Source of the DNA: JALZKA01 sp963754045
GTDB taxonomy: Bacteria > Actinomycetota > Thermoleophilia > Solirubrobacterales > 70-9
Reading direction: 5' to 3'
Length of the DNA stretch: 64,000 nt
Assembly: GCA_963754045.1 (NCBI GenBank)
Contig: CAVWEN010000003.1
Location: 1 to 64,000 of the forward strand
The position numbers and the translations under genes are program-made. The notes beneath the pieces are model-generated. The model was not told where the DNA came from. It ran no database searches and saw nothing but the letters and a program-made list of their open reading frames with translations. Below, piece after piece: positions 1 to 8,247 of this stretch. Each line of letters starts with the position of its first letter. The stretch's first letter is position 1.

Positions 1-12
1 GGCTTTCGGGTT

Positions 13-612
13 TTACTCCGACAGCCCGGCGGCTTCGAAGGCTTCGCGCCGTTCGCGGCAGAACCGTCCCGACACCGCCATACCGTCATCGATCTGGAGA
101 ACCAGGTAGTTGAGATCTTCGATGCCAATGCCGCTTGCAGCCCCGCGTGCGATGAATCGGATTCCGATGACCACCCTGTGCTCAGGCGTGGGGTTGATGA
201 ACTCCGACAGCTCAAGGTTCACGTCCAGAGTCTCCCGCCAGGTCTTGAGGGCCTCACGCCACCCTTGTGGCCCACGATACGTACCCAACGAGAACAGGGT
301 GAGGTCCGCCCCCTCTGCGACCGCGTCAACGAAGCTGAAGTTGTTCACGCTCATTTCTCGCACCATGGTCCAGTAGTAGTTGGCGATTGCGTAAGTGCGC
401 CACCGAGAAGGCGACTTTTTCCAGAAGAACTTGCGAATCCAGCGGCTATGGGTGGCGGGCATGTAAATCGCCATGCGAAAAGCCACCGGCACTTCGTAAG
501 CCGGTGGGAACACGGCCCCTTGTTTTCCGATTCTTGGCCGCGACATCGCCCGCGCAGTATCGCTCACGGCGGGTGCCAAGACGGGTGCCAATGTGCGAAA
601 AGCCGAGATCAA
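13..612 (-). CDS. SnoaL-like (NTF2-fold) protein
   Basis: The C-terminal two thirds reads like a SnoaL/NTF2-like small-molecule-binding domain: a charged stretch with WREALKTWRETLD, then alternating beta-type segments, ending in EAFEAAGLSE, the tail shared by the other SnoaL-like genes of this window. Such proteins are usually 120-140 aa. Here 199 aa are open, and the first ~75 residues (with the odd WIRKFFWKKSPSRW segment) do not look like the family, so the true start may be an internal Met or the N-terminus may be a recombinant graft. The catalytic role is unknown; members include cyclases, isomerases and dehydratases. Confidence 0.6.
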   Translation of the reverse strand: MISAFRTLAPVLAPAVSDTARAMSRPRIGKQGAVFPPAYEVPVAFRMAIYMPATHSRWIRKFFWKKSPSRWRTYAIANYYWTMVREMSVNNFSFVDAVAEGADLTLFSLGTYRGPQGWREALKTWRETLDVNLELSEFINPTPEHRVVIGIRFIARGAASGIGIEDLNYLVLQIDDGMAVSGRFCRERREAFEAAGLSE

Positions 613-626
613 CTCAGATCAACTCA
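607..626. repeat. short tandem repeat GATCAACTCA x2
   Basis: Two perfect copies of the 10-mer GATCAACTCA lie head to tail at the 5' end of the SnoaL-like gene. They may be an operator or only a local slippage product. Confidence 0.5.
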
Positions 627-675
627 ATGCGGCCAGATCAGCCAGGACTAGCCACGAGGAACGGGATCTCGAGAA

Positions 676-717
<42 letters not shown>

Positions 718-724
718 TAGAGAG

Positions 725-752
725 AAAGGCCCGCGCAGGTGGGCCTTTCTTG
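725..752 (+). terminator. intrinsic terminator hairpin after the tRNA 3' half
   Basis: Perfect 8-bp stem AAAGGCCC (725-732) with GGGCCTTT (741-748), an 8-nt loop, and a short T-rich run. It is placed as a tRNA terminator would be, so it probably travelled with the tRNA fragment. Confidence 0.7.
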
Positions 753-820
753 TTCTCAAGCTGTTCGTCTCGCGGCGGGATGGGGTACCGCCGAGGTCAC
801 AAAGAGCGAAAGAAGTTCTT

Positions 821-1003
821 TCATGCCTGGGGGGATGAGGGGCTTCCTGCTGGGAGTGCAGTCGCACCCCCCGCGGTGATCAGAAGTTGGGCGGCTTCCT
901 CAACGGCTGCCTTCGGAATTCCGGCCGCTTCGAGTCCGTCCAGGAAAACCCGGGGCGACCCTGCGACTGTCGATCTCCTGGTGGATTTGATACGGAAAGA
1001 CAA
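821..1003 (-). pseudogene. possible out-of-frame C-terminal part of the HTH gene
   Basis: A 60-codon reading frame overlaps the 3' end of the neighbouring HTH gene in another frame. It contains a convincing helical stretch (VFLDGLEAAGIPKAAVEEA), whereas the in-frame end of the HTH gene turns into Arg/Ser/Gly-rich low-complexity sequence. Either the HTH gene is frameshifted near 950-1000, or this is a small overlapping gene. No family is recognised. Confidence 0.3.
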
Positions 1004-1337
1004 ACCCGATCATCTGATCCCACGTGCAGAGATCGTTGAGCGCCGCGAGGTACAGCCTCAGCGCTCCGACCTTCGGCGACGGATTGGAGTTCGGGATCGC
1101 ATCGAACAGCGCCTTGGCCTTCTCCAAAATCATCGCGTACTCAGCACGGTGCTCAATTGCCATGTCAACTGGGTCGTGGTCAGTGTCCGTCAACCCCGAA
1201 GACCCGTTGGCGAGAATCTGGCGAACACGAGTGGGCGAGAGGTCGTATCGCCTGGCGATCTCGTTGGTGTCCTCACCTTGGGCTTTTGCGATCAAGATCT
1301 CGCGATTTCGGGCTGCTTGCTTGTCCGCTGATGCCAT
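900..1337 (-). CDS. small helix-turn-helix protein
   Basis: A sigma-region-4/resolvase-like helix-turn-helix lies near the N-terminus, with the pattern IAKAQGEDTNEIARRYDLSP followed by TRVRQILANG (residues ~10-45 from the chosen Met). The rest is a helical region with no recognised domain. The reading frame extends upstream to 1412, but those residues look unlike protein, so the ATG at 1337 is preferred. The last ~30 codons look out of frame. It could be a transcriptional regulator left by a mobile element; the tRNA scar lies about 200 bp from its 3' end. Confidence 0.5.
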   Translation of the reverse strand: MASADKQAARNREILIAKAQGEDTNEIARRYDLSPTRVRQILANGSSGLTDTDHDPVDMAIEHRAEYAMILEKAKALFDAIPNSNPSPKVGALRLYLAALNDLCTWDQMIGFVFPYQIHQEIDSRRVAPGFPGRTRSGRNSEGSR

Positions 1338-1452
1338 CCACACATTGGTACCACGGATTTCGGGCACCTCCACATCGCAATCCGACGGCGCTTCGCGCCG
1401 AGTGCAGCGCACCGACTGGAGCGCCGACCGGTCTCACCGCCATACCGGACAT

Positions 1453-1680
1453 ATGGCAACCCGCCGAACCGCGCGGCCGTTCGTCGAAGACTTGCCACGT
1501 CTGCTGAAGGATCGTGGCCTCAGCATACGAGCGGTCGCCCGCGCTGCCGAGGTCGATCAGGCCCACCTACTGCGTGATGAGAGAACGCCCTGTGCACTCA
1601 CATGTAGTCGCGAGGACGTCTCCCCGCTAGGGCGAACTGGACTTCTTCAACAATCGCGGGATCCGCCCTCGCGCATTTGG
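1453..1680 (+). pseudogene. decayed XRE-family helix-turn-helix regulator
   Basis: The ATG at 1453 opens a good XRE-type start: FVEDLPRLLKDRGLSIRAVA then RAAEVDQAHL, the first two helices plus recognition-helix entry of a Cro/C1 domain. After about 45 codons the frame loses the rest of the domain. A later stretch (REDVSPL, about 1615) resembles the segment that usually follows the DNA-binding helices, so the middle appears deleted. No usable stop or conserved tail follows. Confidence 0.45.
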
Positions 1681-1721
1681 GGCGACAACCGCGCCCCGCG
1701 GATCGGCTTACTCGAGACCCA

Positions 1722-1800
1722 CCCGCTCGATGATCCGTGCGTCGTAGCGAGAAACGAATCGGGCCTCCGTCGGCACGACGCATGCCCTCCGCCTGGAGAG
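1722..1800. repeat. dispersed hairpin element, copy E1
   Basis: First copy of a repeat seen at 1722, 2586, 8100, 9431 and 11921. It has a stem-loop CGCTCGATG (1724-1732), loop ATCCGTG, then CGTCG-T-AGCG (1740-1749), followed by GAGAAACGAATC, which is shared with copies E2-E4. About 20 nt later a CCCTCC-GCC-TGGAG hairpin resembles a weak terminator. It sits directly upstream of the NAD(P)-binding protein gene. Confidence 0.65.
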
Positions 1801-1812
1801 CTCAATCGCCGC

Positions 1813-1818
1813 TAGCCT
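1813..1818 (+). promoter_or_regulatory. -10 box TAGCCT of a leaderless gene
   Basis: TAGCCT ends 7 nt before the ATG at 1826, so transcription should start at or next to the start codon. No Shine-Dalgarno sequence is present. Confidence 0.45.
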
Positions 1819-1825
1819 CTCGCGC

Positions 1826-2488
1826 ATGAAGGTCGTCGTCGCTGGCGGGCACGGGAAAATTGGGCTGCGGCTGCTTCGCCAGCTCGCGGCGCGCGGCGAC
1901 GAACCCGTCGGGTTGATCCGCAACCCGGACCAAGTTGCTGACCTCGAGGCCGCCGGGGCAGAGGCCGTCATCCTCGACCTGGAGCGCGAGGATGCGAGCA
2001 CCCTCGCCACAGCGGTCGAGGGGGCTGACGCGCTCGTGTTCAGCGCCGGAGCCGGCGCGGGTAGCGACCCCGCCCGCAAGCAGACGGTCGACAGCGGCGC
2101 GGCGATCAAGCTGATCGATGCCTGCCGCGCGGCGGGCGTGAGTCGGTACGTGATGGTGAGCGCCATCACGGCTGATCAGCCTGAGCGCTGGAGCGAGGCG
2201 ATGCGACCCTATTACGAGGCCAAGCGCGCCGCCGACGACGCCCTTCGAGCCTCCGAGCTCGAGCACACGATCGTCCGACCCGGGTCGCTCACCGACGCGT
2301 CCGGGATTGGGGCGATCGACGTCGGGATGCCTCTCGAGCGAAGCGGCGAGGTGAGCCGCGACGACGTCGCAGCGACCTTGGTCGCGGTGCTCGACGAGCC
2401 AGGAATGGCCGGTTTCAGTTTCGACCTCCTCGCCGGCGAGACGCCGATCGCGGATGCGATCGCGAGACTCGCCGCTACAGCGCAGTGA
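1826..2488 (+). CDS. NAD(P)H-binding atypical SDR (NmrA/YwnB-like)
   Basis: 220 aa with an N-terminal Rossmann motif VVVAGGHGKIGLRLLRQL (GxxGxxG at residues 7-13), a nucleotide-specificity region LIRNPDQ, then KLIDACRAAGVSRYVMVSA and a YYEAKRAAD segment, typical of atypical short-chain dehydrogenases such as YwnB and flavin reductase B. It lacks a classical YxxxK active site in the usual spacing. It is likely a cytoplasmic NAD(P)-dependent reductase or redox-sensing protein with unknown substrate. The gene stands alone with a leaderless-type promoter. Confidence 0.85.
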   Translation: MKVVVAGGHGKIGLRLLRQLAARGDEPVGLIRNPDQVADLEAAGAEAVILDLEREDASTLATAVEGADALVFSAGAGAGSDPARKQTVDSGAAIKLIDACRAAGVSRYVMVSAITADQPERWSEAMRPYYEAKRAADDALRASELEHTIVRPGSLTDASGIGAIDVGMPLERSGEVSRDDVAATLVAVLDEPGMAGFSFDLLAGETPIADAIARLAATAQ

Positions 2489-2585
2489 CCGATCAGGTGC
2501 TTGTGTTCGCAGCGTCGCTCTGACGCGACGCGACACCTGGCAGAGTCGGGTCTCTAGGTCAGCCAGCGTTACGGCTCCAGGTTTC

Positions 2586-2692
2586 CCCGCTCGACGATCC
2601 GTACGTCGTATCGAGAAACGAATCCTGTCCCGGCGATTTCTGTCACTACCACGCTTGAGCCCTCCCCCCGGGGGGCTTTGCGTTCTCGCGGC
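2586..2692. repeat. dispersed hairpin element, copy E2
   Basis: Stem CGCTCGACG (2588-2596) with CGTCG-T-ATCG (2604-2613) and a 7-nt loop, then GAGAAACGAATC. After about 40 nt comes TACCACGCTTGAGCCCTCC followed by a GC hairpin (AGCCCTCC, loop CCCC, GGGGGGCT) and TTTG, which looks like a Rho-independent terminator. This copy shows the full two-hairpin form and lies between the converging ends of the SDR and lipoprotein genes. Confidence 0.65.
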
Positions 2693-2714
2693 CTTCAGCC
2701 AGCGCTCTGCCGCC

Positions 2715-3131
2715 TCAACAGCGCGCGCTTTCCAACCCGCAGACCTTGCCTACCGCGAATACCGCTTCGGCCCTCGAGAACCCTTCCTGCTTTACGTGCG
2801 CTATGAGGCTGGTTGGTGAGTAAACGGACGCGCGGGCGCGGCTCCGAGCCCTCTCGACAGCCTCCTCCTCCCAGTTCGCCTTTACGTTGGCAACCGCGAA
2901 CGTCGAATCCGCGTTCGAAAACCCATCTACAAACTCCAGAGTCTGTACGAGGGCAGCTCGTCCGTAGCCTTCGCGGCCAATGCGATGCTGCGCCGTCTCG
3001 AGAGCCTCTTGCTGGCTCGAGGTCGATTCAGGCGCCTCGTCTCCACCGTCGGAGCGACCGCAGCCGGCGAGCGCCATCGCCACGGCGAGCGCCAGTCCGA
3101 TTCTCAACCGATGCACCTCGCCCCCTTTCAT
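2715..3131 (-). CDS. Ltp-family lipoprotein (host cell surface-exposed lipoprotein-like)
   Basis: 138 aa. A lipoprotein signal peptide (basic start, LALAVAMALAGC lipobox, Cys near residue 24) is followed by a Gly/Asp/Glu/Ser linker and two copies of the ~45-residue Ltp repeat. The second is the clearer: STFAVANVKANWEEEAVERA, then SPTSLIAHVKQEGFSRAEAV. This matches PF07553, known from the Ltp protein of Streptococcus thermophilus phage TP-J34, where it blocks phage DNA injection; many bacterial homologues have no assigned role. It should be a membrane-anchored extracellular protein. The gene is solitary. Confidence 0.75.
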   Translation of the reverse strand: MKGGEVHRLRIGLALAVAMALAGCGRSDGGDEAPESTSSQQEALETAQHRIGREGYGRAALVQTLEFVDGFSNADSTFAVANVKANWEEEAVERARSRARASVYSPTSLIAHVKQEGFSRAEAVFAVGKVCGLESARC

Positions 3132-3356
3132 GCTCTAACTCACGCTGGAAACCATATGGCGGCGGCGGACCTGATGCGGTCTGGGAGGCTTTTGGCGGCT
3201 TTCGCTCTGATGTCGGGGAAGTGACCCCAGCCTGTGGGTTAGGTGCTTTGGGCGAAAAGAGGTAGCCCGCCGCAGCAGCATGCGCACTGGTGGCCGCGTC
3301 ACCTCAGGTCACTCGTATACGGTGACTCTGGAAGTCCCACGACCAACGGGGAAAAA

Positions 3357-4382
3357 GTGTCCGCGCAAGTCGATCCTTCGCACATCATGCAAGTCGGTAT
3401 GGGGTTTTTCGGATCAAAGACCCTGCTGTCGGCGGTCGAGCTCGAGCTGTTCACCAAACTCGGCAGCGAGGAGATGACCGGTGCGCAAATCGCTGAGACC
3501 CTCGGTCTCCACGCTCGCGCGACCCCGGACTTCCCCGATGCCCTCGTTGCCCTCGGGCTGCTCGATCGTGAGGGTGAAGGTGGCGACGCGCAGTACCGCA
3601 ACAACGAGGCCGGAAGTGTCTTTCTCGACAAGGCGAGCCCCGCCTACATCGGCGGCATCCTCGAGATGGCGAACGCACGGCTTTACGGATTCTGGGGTGA
3701 CCTCACGCAGGCCTTGAAAACCGGCGAGCCACAGAACGAGGTCAAGCACACGGGCGGGGCGGTGTTCGAGGAAGTCTACAACGACGAGGCCAGGCTTGAG
3801 CAGTTCATGAATGCGATGGCCGGAATTTCCGCGGGCCCGTTCATGGCGCTAGCCGAGAAGTTCGATTTCTCAGAGTACGAGACGCTCTGCGACGCGGGCG
3901 GCGCCACCGGTCAGCTATCGATCATCGTCGCCAATCGCCACCCCCACATGCGCTGCACAAGCTTCGACCTGCCGGTTGTTGAGCCCATCGCAACTCGCAG
4001 GATCGAAGCGGCCCGGCTGAGTGACCGCGTCAAGGCTGTCGGCGGTGACTTCTTCGCCGCTCCCCTGCCTGCCGCAGACGTGATCACCATGGGGCTGATC
4101 CTCCACGACTGGAACCTGGAGAAGAAGCAGCATCTGATTAGAGCCGCTTACGATGCGCTGCCGGAGGGTGGCGCCCTCATCGCAATCGAGAACATCATCG
4201 ATGACGCCCGCCGCGAGAACGCGTTTGGCCTGCTGATGTCGCTCAACATGCTGATTGAGTTCGGCGACGCTTTCGACTTCACGGGAAGCGACTTTGCCGG
4301 CTGGTGTCAAGAGGCCGGGTTCAAGGAGACACAGGTCGTGCCACTAGCCGGTCCCACGAGCGCCGCCATCGCGTACAAGTAA
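3357..4382 (+). CDS. O-methyltransferase with dimerisation domain
   Basis: 341 aa from the GTG at 3357; an upstream in-frame start would add 38 unconvincing residues. The N-terminal winged-helix dimerisation domain (GFFGSKTLLSAVELELFTKL, then MTGAQIAETLGLHARATPDF) is followed by a class I SAM-binding fold (LCDAGGATGQLSIIVA, FDLPVVE, VGGDFF) and GLILHDWN with ALIAIENII, the usual end motifs of plant/bacterial small-molecule O-methyltransferases (PF00891). It probably methylates a hydroxyl on a secondary metabolite or quinone; substrate unknown. A purine-rich GGGGAAAAA stretch lies just before the start. Confidence 0.85.
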   Translation: MSAQVDPSHIMQVGMGFFGSKTLLSAVELELFTKLGSEEMTGAQIAETLGLHARATPDFPDALVALGLLDREGEGGDAQYRNNEAGSVFLDKASPAYIGGILEMANARLYGFWGDLTQALKTGEPQNEVKHTGGAVFEEVYNDEARLEQFMNAMAGISAGPFMALAEKFDFSEYETLCDAGGATGQLSIIVANRHPHMRCTSFDLPVVEPIATRRIEAARLSDRVKAVGGDFFAAPLPAADVITMGLILHDWNLEKKQHLIRAAYDALPEGGALIAIENIIDDARRENAFGLLMSLNMLIEFGDAFDFTGSDFAGWCQEAGFKETQVVPLAGPTSAAIAYK

Positions 4383-4475
4383 CGCGGCTATCGCGTTCCC
4401 GCCGCGTTCCCGCCTCGGGTCGCCGCGGCCCGGACACCACGCACCCGCCTCAGCAGTCGCACCCGCTCGTGGCAT

Positions 4476-4481
4476 TAGGAT
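4476..4481 (+). promoter_or_regulatory. -10 box TAGGAT of a leaderless gene
   Basis: TAGGAT ends 7 nt before the ATG at 4489, consistent with a leaderless transcript; no ribosome-binding site is visible. Confidence 0.4.
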
Positions 4482-4488
4482 CGATCCG

Positions 4489-5223
4489 ATGTCGGGTGGA
4501 GGCTTTCTGAGCAAGGCGCGCGGCCTGTTCGTGAGCCAGGCCGGGGCGAAACGCCGCTTCACCGCCGATTGGGAGCGGTTTGCGGCCGACCGCGGCCTGC
4601 GCGTCCTCGAGGTCGCCGACGAGACGCCGCTGCTACCCGGGTCGGCGGTTGCCACGAACATGATCGGCTGTTCGGGTGGGCGGCTATCGGAATGGTCGTT
4701 CGGGAAGAGCGCGTCCCTGCTGGGTGGGACGCTCCCCTGCGGGGTCGACGCGACCCTGAGCCGGGTCTACATGCAGCGCCAGGGCGACGATTCAGACGAG
4801 TTCTTCGTCACCGTGCGCGCCGAATTGCCCGGCAGCGCCGAGTACCTGCCCCGGCTGATGTGCCGCGGTAAGGCCTGCGGCTACCCGCCGGTGTGGATCG
4901 ACGGTCCGATGACGGACTTCTTCGAGGCCGGCGGGGCGAAGATCAGGCTCGAGAGCACCCAGCTGCTCGAGCGCTACAAGCTCATCGTCCCGCGCGGTGA
5001 GCGCGACGCGACCTTCATCCGCCGCCTTTTTTCCCCGACCTTCATCGAAGCGCTGATGCAGATGCCCGCGAAGCTCACCTTTGAGGCCTTCGACGGCACG
5101 CTGGCCACCGCCGCAACGCCATATGCCTGGTTCTCCGACTACGCGGGGCTCGAAGAGCTCTGGGCGGCGGCGTCGCTGTTCGTGGCGCGGGTACGAGACG
5201 AGTGCGCCGAGCAGCAGACCTAG
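4489..5223 (+). CDS. conserved-looking protein of unknown function, 244 aa
   Basis: No family recognised. Codon usage fits a real gene. The protein lacks a signal peptide or membrane helix and appears to be a soluble alpha/beta protein with five Cys (CSGGRLSEW, LPCGV, MCRGKACGYPPVW, RDEC). It ends convergently against the ceramidase gene with 64 bp between them. Upstream is a leaderless-type promoter. A cytoplasmic role is likely; nothing more can be said. Confidence 0.7.
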   Translation: MSGGGFLSKARGLFVSQAGAKRRFTADWERFAADRGLRVLEVADETPLLPGSAVATNMIGCSGGRLSEWSFGKSASLLGGTLPCGVDATLSRVYMQRQGDDSDEFFVTVRAELPGSAEYLPRLMCRGKACGYPPVWIDGPMTDFFEAGGAKIRLESTQLLERYKLIVPRGERDATFIRRLFSPTFIEALMQMPAKLTFEAFDGTLATAATPYAWFSDYAGLEELWAAASLFVARVRDECAEQQT

Positions 5224-5287
5224 AACGCCGACCCCGGCGACGCGCGCCTGGCGCTGGACGACGTGGCTGCTGAGCAACCGGGTGGAA

Positions 5288-7522
5288 TCAGAAGTCGATT
5301 TCCAACAAGTTGGCGTTCCGGTTGCCCCACCGGTCTCGCAGATTTTTCGGCTTGATCTCGATCCGGTCGCCCGACTGCCCGCGGACGATGATTCGCCCGC
5401 CTCGCAGCGTGACCGCGGCGGATCCGGAACCCTTGGCGCGATACCGGGCAATTCCCGCGCGACGGGGTCGCCAGGCGAGATCGACGTTCTCCTCTGCTGC
5501 CGGGTAGCGGAGCGCCACCACGGCCCGGCCGGGGCTTCGTCTCACGACCTCGGCTTTCAGATCGCGGGCCGCCCGCAGCCGAAATCGCTTCGAGCGCAGC
5601 CGGTACATCCTGGCGTTCACTTTGAAGCGGTACCTCCCCGCCCTCGCATGCGCGGGCGCCTCCCACTGCGCGCGGTATGCACCGTCCTCGTTCACCGTCC
5701 ACAGGGTCCGTAGGCCGAGGTCGGAATCGACAGCGCGCCACCGCCCCCGGGAACGGCGCTCGATGACGACGAACGCCCGGTCGAGCGGCCTGTCCGTTCC
5801 CTGGGGACCGCCTTGCCAGGCAAAAGATGCACGGTCGAGGCGGCGTGTCGTGCCGGGCTGGTCCGTCGCCTCCGCGCCGCTCGCCCCCGACCCGAACGGC
5901 TCCGCTTCGTCCGAGACTCCGTTTCGCCGTTCATCAGTTGCCGGTGCGGGCGCGTCCTCCCCGGACACGAGCGCCTCGAGCAGCGCGATCAGTCGCTCCT
6001 CGATGAAGACGCCCGACGCGCGTCCGAACAGCGTTGAGCCGCCCTCGTAGTGCTGCCGGTCGTACTCCTTCGGGCTCGTGAAGTACTGGATGAAGTCGTT
6101 GGCGAGGCCCGAGACGACGACCCGGTCGATCCCCGAGCCGGCCACGGCTTCCTCGGCGTTGGAGCGCAGCCGCCTGCCCATCCCGGAGTTCATCTCACCC
6201 GGCACGGTGACGATCGCGCGGTCGGCGATGCGCGCGGTGGTGAGCGGAACCGCCCCGGGGAAGGTCCCGCTTCCCGTGTCGGCGACGGCCTGAATCTTGT
6301 TGCCCTGTGGCCCCGCGCCGGCCGGCAGCCGGTAACCCTCGAACGGAACGCCGGTTTCATCGAAGAGGGGACCGCGATTCTCCTCCGACCCGGTTAAAAA
6401 CGGCATGCCCACGACGGCCTTGCTATCCACGGGGCCGGCGCTCGTCTGGCGTCCGCAGAAGCACTCGATGGTCCAGCGCGAGTCGAGCGCCGGCCGACGG
6501 CTCAGGGCCCTGCCAGCATTGCGCCACCCCTCGAGAAAGGCCCTGGCCTCCCGGCGGCCGACGTCATAGGCGTCCGCCGGACCGGAGAAGCGGATGCCTG
6601 CGGTCATGTCGCCTTCGTCGGAGTTCCCATAGGCGTTGACGACCTCCTGGCGACCAGGCACGTCGGCCCTGCGGCGGATCGCCTGCTCGGCTAGACGTGC
6701 CGCTGCCGCGTGGTGGTCGCCGTTGTAATAGGGGAACGTCGGCTTGACCACGGTCCCGTGATTCGCGAACGTCGACCAGATGCCGATCGGGAGGGTTCGA
6801 TTGCCGCGCACCTTGTCGACTCGGAGCACGTTGACGTCGGGGTCGATGGTGTGCCGCTCGCCGCGCGGGTCTTCGGCCGCCGAGCCCTCGCCGGCCTCGC
6901 GCTCGATGCCATGATCGTGGAGATGCGCCTCCACCGAGCGGTTCTCGGTGACCCCGAAGAGCTTGGTGCGTCCCCATCCGGCGACCGCGCGCTCGCGGTC
7001 GCGGTCGGCCCGGCGAATCGCGGTTGCGATTCGTTTGACCAAAAACGCGTAGAGCTGCTCGTCGGCGGGCGAGGAGATCTCGGACTCGGTCGGGGTCGTC
7101 GAGGTAGGGGCAACGGTGTTGAAGGCCGGGTAGTTCGAGTAACCGGCGGGCGCGGAATGCGTGTGAGAGGCCGAGATGATCACGCTCTCCTCATCGAAGC
7201 CGCGAGGGCCGAGGCGCTCGACCACGTGCGCCACCAGCCCAGCGGGCACGAACCCCAGGTCAGTGGCGACGAGGGCGAGCTTGCGGTTGCCGCGCTGCAG
7301 CACGAGCGAGCGGGCGAACAGGCGTGTCAGCTGGCCCGCGGCCTTTGCGTCCGAGCGGACCCAGCCCATCAGGTAGTAGCCGGTGGGGGGCGTGATGTCG
7401 GCCCTGCCGGCCCCGGCGCGCAAGTCGCCTGGCGCCGCGGCGGCCGGAGATGGAAGCGCCGCGAGCACGAGCGCGGCGAGTGCCGCAAGCGCCGCAAGCC
7501 AGGATGTGGCGTGCCGTCCCAT
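5288..7522 (-). CDS. secreted neutral/alkaline ceramidase-family amidohydrolase
   Basis: 744 aa with a Sec signal peptide (LAALAALAALVLAALPSPAAAA, cleavage near residue 30). The neutral ceramidase domain (PF04734) starts with LRAGAGRADITPPTGYYLMG and has zinc-site signature IISASHTHSAPAGYSNY (His120, His122). It continues with STFANHGTVV and NSDEGDMTAG. The last ~170 residues form a beta-rich basic C-terminal domain. The family hydrolyses N-acyl bonds of ceramide-like lipids outside the cell. The family hexapeptide G-D-V-S-P-N, which carries the nucleophilic Ser, here reads G-D-M-T-A-G with Thr307 at that position. Activity or substrate may therefore differ. Confidence 0.85.
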   Translation of the reverse strand: MGRHATSWLAALAALAALVLAALPSPAAAAPGDLRAGAGRADITPPTGYYLMGWVRSDAKAAGQLTRLFARSLVLQRGNRKLALVATDLGFVPAGLVAHVVERLGPRGFDEESVIISASHTHSAPAGYSNYPAFNTVAPTSTTPTESEISSPADEQLYAFLVKRIATAIRRADRDRERAVAGWGRTKLFGVTENRSVEAHLHDHGIEREAGEGSAAEDPRGERHTIDPDVNVLRVDKVRGNRTLPIGIWSTFANHGTVVKPTFPYYNGDHHAAAARLAEQAIRRRADVPGRQEVVNAYGNSDEGDMTAGIRFSGPADAYDVGRREARAFLEGWRNAGRALSRRPALDSRWTIECFCGRQTSAGPVDSKAVVGMPFLTGSEENRGPLFDETGVPFEGYRLPAGAGPQGNKIQAVADTGSGTFPGAVPLTTARIADRAIVTVPGEMNSGMGRRLRSNAEEAVAGSGIDRVVVSGLANDFIQYFTSPKEYDRQHYEGGSTLFGRASGVFIEERLIALLEALVSGEDAPAPATDERRNGVSDEAEPFGSGASGAEATDQPGTTRRLDRASFAWQGGPQGTDRPLDRAFVVIERRSRGRWRAVDSDLGLRTLWTVNEDGAYRAQWEAPAHARAGRYRFKVNARMYRLRSKRFRLRAARDLKAEVVRRSPGRAVVALRYPAAEENVDLAWRPRRAGIARYRAKGSGSAAVTLRGGRIIVRGQSGDRIEIKPKNLRDRWGNRNANLLEIDF

Positions 7523-7655
7523 CGTCTGGCGACTCTAGACGGATTGAAGGGGGTTCACGCCAGCCCGGCCGGGCTGGCGTGAGCGACGAGGAAGTCAACT
7601 CCCTTCGAAGCCGAACGATGAAGATCGCCCGGCTCATAAGCGACTGATTCAGCTA

Positions 7656-8048
7656 CTACTTCGCTTCAGGGGACTCCAGCGGATTCGCGATCGCCCCGGT
7701 TTGAACGAGAATGCTCAGCATGTTCCACTGAACCCACAGATCGGCGATGCGTCCTTCCGCCACGCGATAGAGGGCGACGTATCTTGCGCGCCAAGACTCG
7801 CCCTTCGTGTGCGAGAGCCACGGCGGGGGATTGGAGATAGTGCCGCTCCCCTCCCCAAGAACGGCCGCGGTGTCGCTCTCGACGATCAACCGCTTGACGT
7901 CAAGCCGTGCATCGTCGCTCAGCTCGAGGAAGCTCCTGACTGACTGCCGACAGCTCTCATCCGCCAGCAACTCGTCGAGCTTTGCGAAGTCATGCGCGTT
8001 CCACGCGGCTAGATACTCCTCGGCGGTTGCCCGCGTCGTGTCGCTCAC
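7656..8048 (-). CDS. SnoaL-like (NTF2-fold) protein
   Basis: About 130 aa from the GTG at 8048 (VSDTTRATAEEYLAAWNAHD), the normal beginning of a SnoaL-like domain. The frame is open 15 codons further. It has the family pattern: N-terminal helix AEEYLAAWNAHDFAKLDELL, an internal FLEL segment and a beta-strand pair RARYVALYRVAEGRIADLWV. Function unknown; fold members are cyclases, hydrolases or binding proteins. It is divergent from the next SnoaL-like gene, with element E3 between them. Confidence 0.75.
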   Translation of the reverse strand: MSDTTRATAEEYLAAWNAHDFAKLDELLADESCRQSVRSFLELSDDARLDVKRLIVESDTAAVLGEGSGTISNPPPWLSHTKGESWRARYVALYRVAEGRIADLWVQWNMLSILVQTGAIANPLESPEAK

Positions 8049-8099
8049 GCGCGCAAGATAGTCCCTTTGGACGAAAGCAGTTGTTCGCGTCACGCCACG

Positions 8100-8195
8100 A
8101 GGCGTACCCGCTCCCTAATCCGTGGGTGTAGCGAGAAACGAATCGGGCCGGGTATACGTCTGCCGTTACCACGCACGATTCAGGCGTGCTCGACA
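8100..8195. repeat. dispersed hairpin element, copy E3
   Basis: Stem CGCT-CCC (8109-8115) with GGG-TGT-AGCG (8124-8133), then GAGAAACGAATC and GGGCCGGG, and a second part TACCACGC about 30 nt on. Compared with copy E4 the inner stem CGACG/CGTCG is replaced by CCC/GGG on both sides, so base pairing is kept although the sequence changes. It lies upstream of the SnoaL-like gene at 8248. Confidence 0.65.
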
Positions 8196-8247
8196 GTTGC
8201 GCTTTACATATGGAAAGCGGCTCGTCGCGCGAGATACTGTGCGAACG

